NCBI GenBank assembly: GCA_040389005.1
Contig: JAZKAS010000009.1
Location: 1-64,000 of the forward strand
Length of the DNA stretch: 64,000 nucleotides
Reading direction: 5' to 3'
Source of the DNA: JAGOUN01 sp040389005
GTDB lineage: Bacteria; Pseudomonadota; Gammaproteobacteria; JAGOUN01
In this document: positions 1 through 8,608 of the stretch, piece by piece
Layout: each line of letters begins with the position of its first letter
Position numbering within the stretch: the stretch's first letter is position 1
Program-made: the position numbers and the translations under genes
The notes under the pieces: generated by a model
Databases searched by the model: none
Told to the model about the DNA's origin: nothing
What the model saw: only the letters and a program-made list of their open reading frames with translations

Positions 1-2
1 AT

Positions 3-284
3 TTATTAGAATTACCAATTTTGTATTTAAGTTCTTATATCATTAATCATAAAATATACGCTAATCAAACCATCCACGTGGCTAATAAATACAATATTCC
101 AATGCTACAACTCATTCAAACAGCAGAAGAAGTTCTAAAAAAGAAAGCGCACTATTCACTTGTTAATAAAGGCGCGGCTTACATTCCTATCGACACTCAC
201 TTGACTGAAAACTTACTACCAATGCTGGGTATAGATTTTGATGAAGATTATATTGCGAAAATAGTTAGAAAATACTACGCTTAG
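3..284 (+). CDS. C-terminal fragment of an unidentified protein, possibly SGNH-hydrolase-like
   Basis: The reading frame is open from the left edge of the window, so this is the 3' end of a larger gene; the first possible internal start is a TTG at 21. About 93 residues are visible. The tail contains a D-T-H-L-T motif after a stretch of the form 'NKYNIPMLQL', which recalls the Asp-x-His region and preceding strand of SGNH/AlgX-like acyltransferase domains. That match is weak. The gene ends 26 bp before a membrane glycosyltransferase on the same strand, so a role in polysaccharide modification would fit. Identity is uncertain without the missing 5' part. Confidence 0.45.
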   Translation, partial: LLELPILYLSSYIINHKIYANQTIHVANKYNIPMLQLIQTAEEVLKKKAHYSLVNKGAAYIPIDTHLTENLLPMLGIDFDEDYIAKIVRKYYA

Positions 285-310
285 AGCGAACAATTACAAG
301 GCGCTAAGTG

Positions 311-1834
311 ATGAGAATACAAGCCATCAAAACAGGGTTATTCACCGCACTTATTATTTTATGCGTCGCACTATTTTTACGTAACGCGCCCCATATTTGG
401 GATCTTCAAATGTGGGATGAAACGTTTTACATGGCAGCTGGATTATTTAATTGGAACCATCACTTTCGACATTATGAAGCTTCGCCACTTTACTCATATA
501 TTTATCGAATGACATGGCATTTTATTCACGATCCAGCAATTCTTCACCTGTGGATGGGTGTCGCGGTTGTAGCCGTAGCAATCATCGTCACAGCTCTTTC
601 GGTTATGACAATTAGCCGAAGCATGGCGTTTACCGCAATCATCACTGTCATTATGCTTGCATCAGGTTATTCAGAAGCGCTGCCCAAACTCGTCTATGCC
701 GCCATTGCGATTATAAGCACTGGATTCGCTATCTCTACCCTCTTGTCGCGATTACATGCGAAAATGGCTTGCATTGCATTAACAACTTTTATTGTTTCAT
801 TCATCCGACCTGAGTTCGTTGTCGGTTTTTACTTATCTAGTATAGCTTCTGTTATTCTATTGATCGCAAGCTATCGAGCCATCATTCAAAATCGGCTGCA
901 GTCTTCAGTAACGCTCGGTTTATTAATCATCATTGCGATACTTGTAAAACTTTGGACTTTTCCGCTATTAAGCGGCGGCGCTCGTGCACTTCAAGCTTTT
1001 GGACAGCATTATAGCCTCTACCTGTTCAACATAGGCAAAGTAACCATCGACCCATTTCTCAATTACGAAAAAATCCTCGCTGAGTATCTACCTGGAGCGA
1101 CTTCTGAAACGGATGCATTAAAAAAGTTTCCCGGCAGTATTTTTAACTACTTTATTTACAACATCGAAAGCGCCATCAAAGCTTTTTTTACTGCCATAAC
1201 TGACATGGCCATGAACCACACTGTTGTTTCAGTCGCTATTATTGCCCTTATAGTTTATTGCCTCATTAAAAGAAAACACTTTTCATTTAATTTTGGAGAC
1301 ACTATATCGTGGCTTTTTCTTGCTGCTCCAACGGCAATATCGATCGTGCTTGTTTTTGCGAGCGGTCACTATCTTGTTATTGCGGCAACATTACTAATGC
1401 TATTTGCAGCCCTGTTGGTACGCTCGCTTGGTCCTCGTGATACCTTCGTTGGCGCAGCTGCGATTCTTATATTGACAGCGATTACAGTGAAGCCCCTTCC
1501 TTCTGCGCCCCAACCCCACTTTGAAACAGCTATGGCTTTACGTTCACAGACACCATTCGGCACTCTTCTCGAGCTCGATGGAGGCTGGTGCTACTATGCG
1601 TCTGAAAATTGTCATTCGATCTATGCTATCGATATAAAAAGTGACAATATGGTCCGTTATCTTGACGAAGATCATATCAATGGAGTTATGGTGAGCGCAC
1701 CTTTACAGCAATGGGCAAAAGAAAATAACTTATTTCAGTTTACCGCTTTCTTAGAAAATGGCGCTTCTGGGTGGGTAAAAATCCCTCTTTCACCCGACTA
1801 TACGCTCTTGCGACGAGAGTCTCTAGATACTTGA
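311..1834 (+). CDS. GT-C type membrane glycosyltransferase (ArnT/PMT-like)
   Basis: A 507-residue polytopic membrane protein. After a first membrane helix (about residues 9-25) comes the luminal loop 'WDETFYMAAG', the acidic D-E motif that GT-C enzymes use to bind a polyprenyl-phosphate sugar. About ten further hydrophobic segments follow, then a soluble C-terminal domain of about 100 residues. GT-C enzymes add single sugars to lipid-linked glycans or lipid A on the periplasmic side. ATG 311 is preferred over the adjacent GTG at 308; an AAGG lies at 298-301. It is the first of three such enzymes in this locus; the donor and acceptor cannot be read from sequence. Confidence 0.7.
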   Translation: MRIQAIKTGLFTALIILCVALFLRNAPHIWDLQMWDETFYMAAGLFNWNHHFRHYEASPLYSYIYRMTWHFIHDPAILHLWMGVAVVAVAIIVTALSVMTISRSMAFTAIITVIMLASGYSEALPKLVYAAIAIISTGFAISTLLSRLHAKMACIALTTFIVSFIRPEFVVGFYLSSIASVILLIASYRAIIQNRLQSSVTLGLLIIIAILVKLWTFPLLSGGARALQAFGQHYSLYLFNIGKVTIDPFLNYEKILAEYLPGATSETDALKKFPGSIFNYFIYNIESAIKAFFTAITDMAMNHTVVSVAIIALIVYCLIKRKHFSFNFGDTISWLFLAAPTAISIVLVFASGHYLVIAATLLMLFAALLVRSLGPRDTFVGAAAILILTAITVKPLPSAPQPHFETAMALRSQTPFGTLLELDGGWCYYASENCHSIYAIDIKSDNMVRYLDEDHINGVMVSAPLQQWAKENNLFQFTAFLENGASGWVKIPLSPDYTLLRRESLDT

Positions 1835-1969
1835 TTTTTTACATACTTTACAATACGTTTTGAAGCCAAACAGCGTAAAAAGAGTGGGCATAAATGAATA
1901 AGCCGTCGATTACATCATAATAAAGCAAAAAAACAACGGACTAAAATTTACCCACTATTGACTAAGTAC

Positions 1970-1987
1970 AGTTTACACGATTTAATG
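1970..1987 (+). repeat. 18-bp repeat, copy 1, promoter-like
   Basis: The 18-mer agtttacacgatttaatg occurs here and again at 4577-4594, each time just upstream of a gene. Its TTTACA (1972-1977) followed after 17 bp by TATTAC (1995-2000) would serve as a weak sigma-70 promoter for the gene at 2025. Confidence 0.4.
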
Positions 1988-2024
1988 CCTCCTCTATTAC
2001 CAATGGCAAGTAGGCTTGTTTAAA

Positions 2025-3488
2025 ATGCGTGTCCGTTCACAAACTCCATGCAACACGCGTCTCATCAGATTATTTTTTTATGTTTTAGCTGCGTCTTTTA
2101 TTGTTGCCGCTCTGTTATACAGAAATCTCCCTTGGCTGGACGATGATGGCGCATTTTTTCTGCGTTACGCTGTCAATATGACACACGGGGCCTTTTGGAA
2201 ATACAATCTTCAGGATCCTCCGATATGGGGTGCGTCTGCGCCTTTATGGCCCCTGCTGATTGCACCGTTTATTAAATTAGGTCTAAATCCAGTATTTTCA
2301 ATGCACTTAGTGGCCATGAGTTGTTATCTTGTTAGCACGTTATTGATGGCTGTTGTGTTTGAAAAACGATTTAGCATTTGGATTTCTCTCATTTGGATTG
2401 TTTTTATTGGTTTAGAAGGCAGATTGGATGGCCGGTTGCTACATTTCATTATGAGCGGCCTGGAAACACCTTTAACCGTATTATTGCTAAGTTTTGCTTT
2501 TGTTATAGTCATTTGTAACACCAAAAATTCTTATGTCTTAGCACTCACCGTTGCATTACTGGCCATTAACAAAATAGATCTTATTCCTTGCGCAGGTATC
2601 CTATATTTAACCTGCTGTTTTCAAAATAAAAAATGCGACAAGTTAAGTTTATTATTAATTTCATTAATTACCTTATCCTGGTACGGGTTTGCTTGGTATT
2701 ATTTCGGAGCACCTGTGCCCAACTCATTTATGACTAAAGCATTTCACCAAGAGCAAATGCCGCAAGTAGCTGGGCATCTGTGGATCATCAAGTATATATT
2801 CAAAGAACCTAAATTAGTGCTGGCGTTATTTTTATTTGGAATATATTTTTCTTGGAAAAATAATAAGTATTTTACGATTTTTGCTTTATCTATAATGGCT
2901 ATTCATACTCTAGCCTATTCGATAAAACCGCCATTCGAAGAGTACAGGTGGTACATTATGCCAACACTATATACTTTCTGGACGATTATTGTTTTTGGCT
3001 TAGGTTCTGCATTTGAAAATCATAAAAAAATTCTGCCCTACTGCATGATCATTTTAACTGCGTACTATTCATATCATACTGTGCCGCAATTTATTACTGA
3101 CAAGCAATACCAAAAAAGAGCCAACTTGTCGGATCAAGATAGGGCATTAGCCGGTGTTTGGGTGAATGAACACACTCCACCCGAGACAACCGTTTATACA
3201 GGATGGGGGCTGCCTACTTATTATTCTCAACGCTATGTCTATGATTTCTCTTTTCTCAATCGTCCTTACGAACCGACAGACTTAGTGCTTAAATATAAAC
3301 CGGATATTATTATTTTTCAGGGTTATACGTTTGGCCCTTATTTAAAAAGCGGTGACTGCAATAATTTAAATATGGAAAATTGGCCTGACTACGTCATCAT
3401 CAAAACTTTTACTGAAGCCTATAAAGCCGACAAAAATGCAAATTATTGTTTCTTTGTAGCAAAAAGAAAAGATTTTATAACCAATTGA
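2025..3488 (+). CDS. GT-C type membrane glycosyltransferase
   Basis: A 487-residue protein with many hydrophobic segments. The first periplasmic loop reads 'LDDDGAFFLRYA', then 'N..HGAFWKYN' and 'GASAPLWPLL'. This is the usual DD-x-F-x-x-RYA ... G-x-S-x-L-W pattern of bacterial GT-C glycosyltransferases and mannosyltransferase-like proteins. A soluble C-terminal part of about 110 residues lies in the periplasm. ATG 2025 is chosen over the upstream TTG at 2016 because nothing before it looks conserved. It lies in the polysaccharide locus on the same strand as the RgpF-like gene and probably transfers a sugar from a polyprenyl carrier. Substrate unknown. Confidence 0.65.
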   Translation: MRVRSQTPCNTRLIRLFFYVLAASFIVAALLYRNLPWLDDDGAFFLRYAVNMTHGAFWKYNLQDPPIWGASAPLWPLLIAPFIKLGLNPVFSMHLVAMSCYLVSTLLMAVVFEKRFSIWISLIWIVFIGLEGRLDGRLLHFIMSGLETPLTVLLLSFAFVIVICNTKNSYVLALTVALLAINKIDLIPCAGILYLTCCFQNKKCDKLSLLLISLITLSWYGFAWYYFGAPVPNSFMTKAFHQEQMPQVAGHLWIIKYIFKEPKLVLALFLFGIYFSWKNNKYFTIFALSIMAIHTLAYSIKPPFEEYRWYIMPTLYTFWTIIVFGLGSAFENHKKILPYCMIILTAYYSYHTVPQFITDKQYQKRANLSDQDRALAGVWVNEHTPPETTVYTGWGLPTYYSQRYVYDFSFLNRPYEPTDLVLKYKPDIIIFQGYTFGPYLKSGDCNNLNMENWPDYVIIKTFTEAYKADKNANYCFFVAKRKDFITN

Positions 3489-3518
3489 ACCTGTTTTTTT
3501 ATATGAGAACAAACATCA

Positions 3519-4568
3519 ATGCGCCGACTCACCCTATTCTGCCATTTCGATAAAGATAATCTCATCGATGATTATGTTGTTACTTATCTGCAAGGTTTGA
3601 AACAAATCGCGAGCGATATTTACTTTGTCTCTAATAGCCTACCTAGCGCGTGTGAGCTAAAAAAAATTGAGCCTTATGTAAAAAATATTACTCTGCGAAA
3701 AAACACCGGGCTTGATTTCGGCGCTTGGAAGGAAGTTATTTTAACTCTAGGCTTGCCTTATATTGCATCACATTACGATGAGCTCATCTTAGCGAATGAT
3801 TCGTGCTACGGGCCATTTTCTCCTTTTTCTGATTTATTTACGCATATGTCAAATAAAAATTATGACATGTGGGGCATAACTGAAAATTGCGAACCATATT
3901 ATGTGAGTGAAAATGGCGAGGTAATCGATATTCCACCTCATATTCAAAGTTATTTTTTAGTTTTTAACAAGACAATATTGCAAGCGGCTTGTTTTTCTAC
4001 TTTTTGGAATAACGTCAATAATCTGGCTTGCAGAGATGGCATTATTTTAAATAACGAAATCGGGCTAACGACATTATTAAAAGATAATGGCTTTTATTGT
4101 GGCGCTTTTATTCAATCTCAAACAATTAATACACATAACTTGAAAAACATTCACGGGGTACAATTATACGATTTATCACTTTTCTGTTGGTACGAATTAC
4201 TCCACCATCAAAATCCTCTCTTAAAAGTAAAAGCAATTCCTCTCACGCTTAACATGCACAAAAAGTATTTTCAGAATTTCAAGAGAAACTACCCAGAAAC
4301 AAAAGGGCTGTGTTCATTTTTAATGGTGGATAAACATTTAAAACGCACTTCTATCTCTTATCGTCTTGCACAAATTTCGTGGTTAAAGAAAATTACCGCT
4401 GTCATCTTATATATATTATTTCGCAAGCCCGCAAACAGTACTGCTATCGTGATCTTTCATGAATACAAAGCAAAAATTTGTAAAAATCTCTCTCAGGGTG
4501 GCATTAGACAAATCATAAAAAAAATTTATCGCATAGTTTTGCATAAAGCACTCTTTAAAAATGATTGA
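3519..4568 (+). CDS. RgpF-like rhamnan synthesis protein
   Basis: A 349-residue soluble protein matching the rhamnan-synthesis F family (PF05045) along most of its length. It opens with 'LFCHFDKDNLIDDYV' and has the characteristic 'NTGLDFGAWKE' and 'ILANDSCYGPF' segments, the last containing the conserved Asn-Asp. RgpF-family proteins act in building rhamnose-containing polysaccharides, probably as glycosyltransferases at the cytoplasmic face. The neighbouring rml genes, which make dTDP-L-rhamnose, support this. The C-terminal 60 residues are basic and include a hydrophobic stretch that may touch the membrane. No strong ribosome binding site is seen. Confidence 0.8.
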   Translation: MRRLTLFCHFDKDNLIDDYVVTYLQGLKQIASDIYFVSNSLPSACELKKIEPYVKNITLRKNTGLDFGAWKEVILTLGLPYIASHYDELILANDSCYGPFSPFSDLFTHMSNKNYDMWGITENCEPYYVSENGEVIDIPPHIQSYFLVFNKTILQAACFSTFWNNVNNLACRDGIILNNEIGLTTLLKDNGFYCGAFIQSQTINTHNLKNIHGVQLYDLSLFCWYELLHHQNPLLKVKAIPLTLNMHKKYFQNFKRNYPETKGLCSFLMVDKHLKRTSISYRLAQISWLKKITAVILYILFRKPANSTAIVIFHEYKAKICKNLSQGGIRQIIKKIYRIVLHKALFKND

Positions 4569-4576
4569 CTCAAACT

Positions 4577-4594
4577 AGTTTACACGATTTAATG
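4577..4594 (+). repeat. 18-bp repeat, copy 2
   Basis: Exact second copy of the 18-mer at 1970-1987, located 37 bp upstream of the wzm start. A TTTACA is present, but no convincing -10 box follows at 16-18 bp, so its promoter role here is doubtful. Confidence 0.35.
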
Positions 4595-4630
4595 ACGTTT
4601 ATTTCATCATCCGCCAACGAGTGAGCGAAC

Positions 4631-5428
4631 ATGTTTTGGCCAAAAGCCGCAATTTTAGATATTATCGAAACCTTTAAAGACTTACCCCTTGTCGGTATGC
4701 TCGGTTGGCAAGATGTTCGTCATCGTTACAAACGCTCTTCTGTTGGACCTTTTTGGCTAACTGCCAGCATGGGCATTATGATTGCGACGATGGGTATGAT
4801 TTTTGGTAAAATTTTTCACACCCCGCTAAAAGAATTTTTACCTTTTCTTGCAGTTGGAATTATTTTATGGGGATTCATCTCGACCGCGACAACTGAGGCA
4901 TGCGCAAGTTTTGCGCTATCCGCCCCTTTAATCAAACAGCATTCGCTCCCTCTATTTCTCTACGTTGCACGCGTTTTGTGGCGAAACATGTTGGTGTTAG
5001 TTCATAACATTGCCATCTTCCCGATTGTTCTTCTGTGTGTTGGAAAAATGCCCAGTTGGGAAATGGTGTTATGCATCCCTGGGTTTTTGTTATTTTTGCT
5101 TAATTTCGCATGGCTTTCTTTAATGTTAGGTATATTGTGCGCACGCTATCGCGATCTTATTCAATTAATCAACAGTTTGATGCAGATTATTTTCTACGCC
5201 ACGCCTATTATGTGGATGCCAGACAAATTATCGCAAGGCAGCTTAGGCGCGTATTTAGTGAACTTCAATCCGCTTTATCATCTGATCTCTTTAGTGCGCA
5301 CTCCCTTGCTGGGAGGCTTGCCAACGGCAACCAACTGGGAGGTTTCATTGATATTGGCACTCTTTGGATGGACGGCTTCACTTTTGGTGTATGCTCGCTG
5401 CAGAAACCGTATTGCTTATTGGTTGTGA
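4631..5428 (+). CDS. wzm: O-antigen ABC exporter permease (Wzm)
   Basis: A 265-residue ABC-2 type permease with an N-terminal amphipathic segment ('GMLGWQDVRHRYKRSSVGPFW', a hallmark of the family) and six hydrophobic helices. With the ATPase encoded 7 bp downstream it would form the inner-membrane exporter that moves a finished undecaprenyl-linked polysaccharide to the periplasm. The Wzm/Wzt pathway means the glycan made by this locus is polymerised in the cytoplasm, unlike a Wzy-dependent system. The start ATG is preceded by GAG at a suitable distance. Confidence 0.9.
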   Translation: MFWPKAAILDIIETFKDLPLVGMLGWQDVRHRYKRSSVGPFWLTASMGIMIATMGMIFGKIFHTPLKEFLPFLAVGIILWGFISTATTEACASFALSAPLIKQHSLPLFLYVARVLWRNMLVLVHNIAIFPIVLLCVGKMPSWEMVLCIPGFLLFLLNFAWLSLMLGILCARYRDLIQLINSLMQIIFYATPIMWMPDKLSQGSLGAYLVNFNPLYHLISLVRTPLLGGLPTATNWEVSLILALFGWTASLLVYARCRNRIAYWL

Positions 5429-5435
5429 GAAAGAA

Positions 5436-6179
5436 ATGGCGCTTATTGAATTTAAAAATGTCTCTATTGATTTCCCTATTTACAATGCAAATAGCCGATC
5501 AATCAAAAATCGCTTGATTCAAATAGCAACAGGCGGCCGGCTTGATGCCGATGATCAAGGCCTTGTCCACGCGCATGCACTGGATAATATCAATTTTACA
5601 TTGAAAGATGGTGATCGTGTTGCGCTGCTTGGGCACAACGGCGCCGGCAAAAGCACATTGCTACGCGTACTGAATCGTGTTTATACACCGACGTCTGGAA
5701 CCGCTAACATCAAGGGAAAGATTGGTTCGCTCATCGAAATTTCTCTCGGCATTGATCACGAATTTACCGGACGAGAAAACGCTTATTTTCGTGGACGCTT
5801 GCTTGGAATGTCAAAAACACAGATGATGAACAGCATGGATGAAATTGCTGATTTTTCTGGATTAGGTGATTTTTTTGATATGCCATTACGCACTTATTCT
5901 ACCGGCATGCAAATGCGCTTAGCGTTTGCGGTTTCCACGATGGTATCGCCAGAAATTTTATTAATGGATGAGTGGCTATCCGTCGGGGATGAAAACTTTA
6001 AACACAAAGCTGAAACACGTTTAAAAAGCTTGGTGAAATCAACCAACATCCTCGTTATTGCAACCCATTCCCCAGAATTACTCGAACATACATGCAATCG
6101 CGCTATTTGGCTAGAACACGGGAAAATAAAAATGGATGGCGATCCGAAAGTCGTAGGCGATGCTTATTTTGGAACGTAA
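5436..6179 (+). CDS. wzt: O-antigen ABC exporter ATPase (Wzt, short form)
   Basis: A 247-residue ABC ATPase. Walker A 'GHNGAGKST' is at about residues 66-74, the signature is 'YSTGMQMRLAF' and Walker B is 'EILLMDEW'. It powers export by the Wzm permease just upstream. It ends right after the nucleotide-binding domain and lacks the C-terminal carbohydrate-binding domain found in Wzt proteins that recognise a chain-terminal modification. The simplest reading is that export does not depend on a chain cap. The ATG at 5436 is chosen because the family's N-terminus begins there and GAGAAAG precedes it. Confidence 0.9.
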   Translation: MALIEFKNVSIDFPIYNANSRSIKNRLIQIATGGRLDADDQGLVHAHALDNINFTLKDGDRVALLGHNGAGKSTLLRVLNRVYTPTSGTANIKGKIGSLIEISLGIDHEFTGRENAYFRGRLLGMSKTQMMNSMDEIADFSGLGDFFDMPLRTYSTGMQMRLAFAVSTMVSPEILLMDEWLSVGDENFKHKAETRLKSLVKSTNILVIATHSPELLEHTCNRAIWLEHGKIKMDGDPKVVGDAYFGT

Positions 6180-6199
6180 AAAAAACAAAGAGAATAACG

Positions 6200-6778
6200 A
6201 TGCAAATTGAAATGACATCATTACCCGGAGTGCTTTTAATTAAACCCCGCGTTTTTCACGATGATCGTGGACGATTTTTTGAATCCTTCCAAGCCGAACG
6301 TTATGCCGAACACGGCATTAACCTTGCTTTTGTGCAAGATAATATATCCTATTCAAAAAAAGGCACATTACGCGGTTTACATTATCAATTGGCGCACCCT
6401 CAGGGCAAACTAGTGAGCGTTATACAAGGCAAAGTATTTGATGTCGCCGTCGATATTCGTTTAGGCTCAAAAACGTTTGGCCAATCCTTTAGCTGTGAAT
6501 TATCCGATAAGAATCATCATCAATTGTATATTCCGCCGGGTTTTGCGCATGGGTTTTATGTATTATCAGACGATGTCTGTTTTCATTATAAATGCACCGA
6601 TTACTATCAGCCCGGTGATGAATATGGCATTGCATGGCATGACGAAACTTTAGAAATAAACTGGCCGTTACAAAAGCAACCTTTATTATCTCCCAAAGAT
6701 AAACTTTATGTCGCGTTACGCGATACGCCAATTGAAAATTTACCTAAAATGGACGCTTACAGCGAATTAAAAAAATAG
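6200..6778 (+). CDS. rmlC: dTDP-4-dehydrorhamnose 3,5-epimerase
   Basis: A 192-residue cupin enzyme for the third step of dTDP-L-rhamnose synthesis, the double epimerisation at C3 and C5 of dTDP-4-keto-6-deoxyglucose. Visible hallmarks are 'DDRGRFFE', 'GTLRGLHYQ' with the catalytic His at residue 61, 'PPGFAHGF', and the Tyr-rich 'KCTDYYQPGDE' that carries the active-site tyrosine. The ATG at 6200 gives the standard N-terminus. The gene follows wzt by 20 bp. Its TAG stop codon lies inside the left arm of the large inverted repeat at 6769-6872. Confidence 0.95.
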   Translation: MQIEMTSLPGVLLIKPRVFHDDRGRFFESFQAERYAEHGINLAFVQDNISYSKKGTLRGLHYQLAHPQGKLVSVIQGKVFDVAVDIRLGSKTFGQSFSCELSDKNHHQLYIPPGFAHGFYVLSDDVCFHYKCTDYYQPGDEYGIAWHDETLEINWPLQKQPLLSPKDKLYVALRDTPIENLPKMDAYSELKK

Positions 6779-6872
6779 AGTCGCAGAACTTCAGGGACGT
6801 GCATCCATGCACTCAGCTCTGCATACCCTCCGTGGTCGAGACGCCCTTCATTATCTGCGACTCTATTTTTTT
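6769..6872. terminator. Bidirectional terminator with a 19-bp perfect stem
   Basis: Positions 6769-6787 are an exact reverse complement of 6854-6872 (core aatagagtcgcaga / tctgcgactctatt), with A-runs on one end and T-runs on the other in both directions. The 66-base loop contains a second hairpin, gtgcat-cc-atgcac (6799-6812). It separates the convergent genes rmlC and the CDP-glycerol transferase. The TAG stop codons of both genes, each after two Lys codons, lie symmetrically inside the stem. Confidence 0.85.
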
Positions 6873-8044
6873 GAATCCGCTACAACATACTCCACAATAC
6901 GTTTGGACGATAAACAATCTTGAAAACCATATATTTCGCTCAACTGTTCATCGGTCAGAATTTTCTCAGGGCTGGGGCCCTCTTTAAAAATTTTCTCTAG
7001 TGTTTCGTGCACCTCATCCCAAGTCTTGCACACATACAAACCTGGCACTTCTGATGGATGGCGATACAATTCTCGATCTTGTGAAACATAGGTTTCAATA
7101 TCGGAAATAACACATATCACAGGCTTTTTTGTTAAAAGAAAATCAAACATAAGACCTGAATAATCAGTAATGAGGATATCTATTTTTTGTAGATACTCAT
7201 AAAAATCATCATATTTTTCGATAGAATGAATGCAATTAAATCCTGCAACCAAACGGCTTTTGGCATCCACGGGATGATATTGAATTTCCATATGAGCATG
7301 ATAATCATAGAAAAGTTTATCAAGCGTTTCAAGTTGAGCCTGTTGTGGCATTGCTTTGTCACTAAGTGCGCGCATCACGCCTTCACTGCCACGAAAAGTA
7401 GGCGCATATAATAACATTGGTGCTGTAGAAGAATAAGGTCGCACGCCCAATAGTAAACGATCAATACGCGGATAACCCAATATGGGAAAATGTTGAGATT
7501 GCAACCGAAAGGCAGACTGAAAAATGTTTTGAAAATAACTTGACGGAGCGATAACCGCATTATAGCGCTCAGCATCAAACGGATGAAGGCTAAGGTGATG
7601 TTTATACGCCGCACTATTTAAATGCTTCCATTCAATAGGATCATCACAACATATTTTTTTCAAAGGCGAACCATGCCAAAGCTGCAAAGAAAAAGTGTTA
7701 GCACTCACGCCAAATGAAGAAACATCTTGCAGACTGCTACTAAAAACATATACTTTAGCTCGAAGTATCAACCATAGTGCCCGCAGAGATTTTGCATAAA
7801 CAACAGGGGTTTTAGCATAACGCAATTGTTGGTATAGATCGAGATTGCGTGTTATCCAAAAAATACGAATGTTTAGCTCGTGCTTTAAAACATATTCAAA
7901 CAAATAACGTGAGTTATCACTGTATCTTTCACCGTACCAAGAGCTTGCTAACCAAAGCGTGTTTTTTTTCGGGAAAACGGCATTTAGACGATATAAAAAA
8001 AACCTTAACGAGAATTTAATAGACGCCGCCTTTCCTTTTAACAT
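6863..8044 (-). CDS. CDP-glycerol glycerophosphotransferase (TagB/TagF family)
   Basis: A 393-residue protein of the CDP-glycerol:poly(glycerophosphate) glycerophosphotransferase family (PF04464). Key segments are 'LWLASSWYGERYSDNSRYLFEY' split around residue 35, the signature 'LQLWHGSPLKKI', and 'ILITDYSGLMFDFL' near the C-terminus, a nucleotide-binding motif typical of the family. It transfers glycerol phosphate from CDP-glycerol to a glycan. The divergent neighbour 120 bp away encodes the enzyme that makes CDP-glycerol, so the two form a pathway. It probably decorates the exported polysaccharide, as in some Gram-negative capsules and O-antigens. Confidence 0.85.
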   Translation of the reverse strand: MLKGKAASIKFSLRFFLYRLNAVFPKKNTLWLASSWYGERYSDNSRYLFEYVLKHELNIRIFWITRNLDLYQQLRYAKTPVVYAKSLRALWLILRAKVYVFSSSLQDVSSFGVSANTFSLQLWHGSPLKKICCDDPIEWKHLNSAAYKHHLSLHPFDAERYNAVIAPSSYFQNIFQSAFRLQSQHFPILGYPRIDRLLLGVRPYSSTAPMLLYAPTFRGSEGVMRALSDKAMPQQAQLETLDKLFYDYHAHMEIQYHPVDAKSRLVAGFNCIHSIEKYDDFYEYLQKIDILITDYSGLMFDFLLTKKPVICVISDIETYVSQDRELYRHPSEVPGLYVCKTWDEVHETLEKIFKEGPSPEKILTDEQLSEIYGFQDCLSSKRIVEYVVADSKK

Positions 8045-8165
8045 AGAAATTTAAGTCTTAACCAGCAGAAATGATTCACGATTAAAACATATTAAAAAAT
8101 GGAAAACAATCGCGACTTGCTTTATGATATTCAGCCCAGAGGTTGATTGAGGATACTTTGCTAAA

Positions 8166-8606
8166 ATGAAAACAGCCATCACTTATGGCACATTTGATTT
8201 GCTACACTATGGTCACATCGCCCTCTTACAGCGCACAAAAGCGCTCACTCAAGGCGGTCGATTAATCGTTGGCTTATCTACCGATGAATTCAACACACTC
8301 AAAGGTAAAAAAACCTACATGCCTTATGAAAAGCGAAAGCAATTAATCGAAGCGATTCGTTACGTTGATCTTGTTATCCCTGAAGAAAACTGGGAACAAA
8401 AAAAACATAACATCAAAAAATATGACGTCGATATTTTTGTTATCGGCGATGATTGGACAGGAAAATTTGACGAGCTAAAAGAGTTTTGTGATGTGATCTA
8501 TCTTCAACGTACCGCGCTAATATCTTCGACAGTGATCAAAGAAATTATCACAGAATCGCAAAGCAATTATCCCTCCAAAAATATTAACGCATCAAATAAT
8601 GGATAA
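8166..8606 (+). CDS. tagD: Glycerol-3-phosphate cytidylyltransferase (TagD-like)
   Basis: A 146-residue nucleotidyltransferase with 'GTFDLLHYGH' near the N-terminus (HxGH: His14 and His17) and 'RTALISSTVIK' near the C-terminus, which corresponds to the family's RTxGISTT. It makes CDP-glycerol from CTP and glycerol 3-phosphate, supplying the transferase encoded divergently upstream. Length fits TagD (about 130 residues) with a short tail. A glycosyltransferase starts two bases after the stop, so they are probably cotranscribed. Confidence 0.88.
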   Translation: MKTAITYGTFDLLHYGHIALLQRTKALTQGGRLIVGLSTDEFNTLKGKKTYMPYEKRKQLIEAIRYVDLVIPEENWEQKKHNIKKYDVDIFVIGDDWTGKFDELKEFCDVIYLQRTALISSTVIKEIITESQSNYPSKNINASNNG

Positions 8607-8608
8607 TC

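Noticed and set aside
5110..5517. A 135-residue frame overlapping wzm and wzt
   Set aside because: It is out of frame with two well-supported genes and resembles no family.
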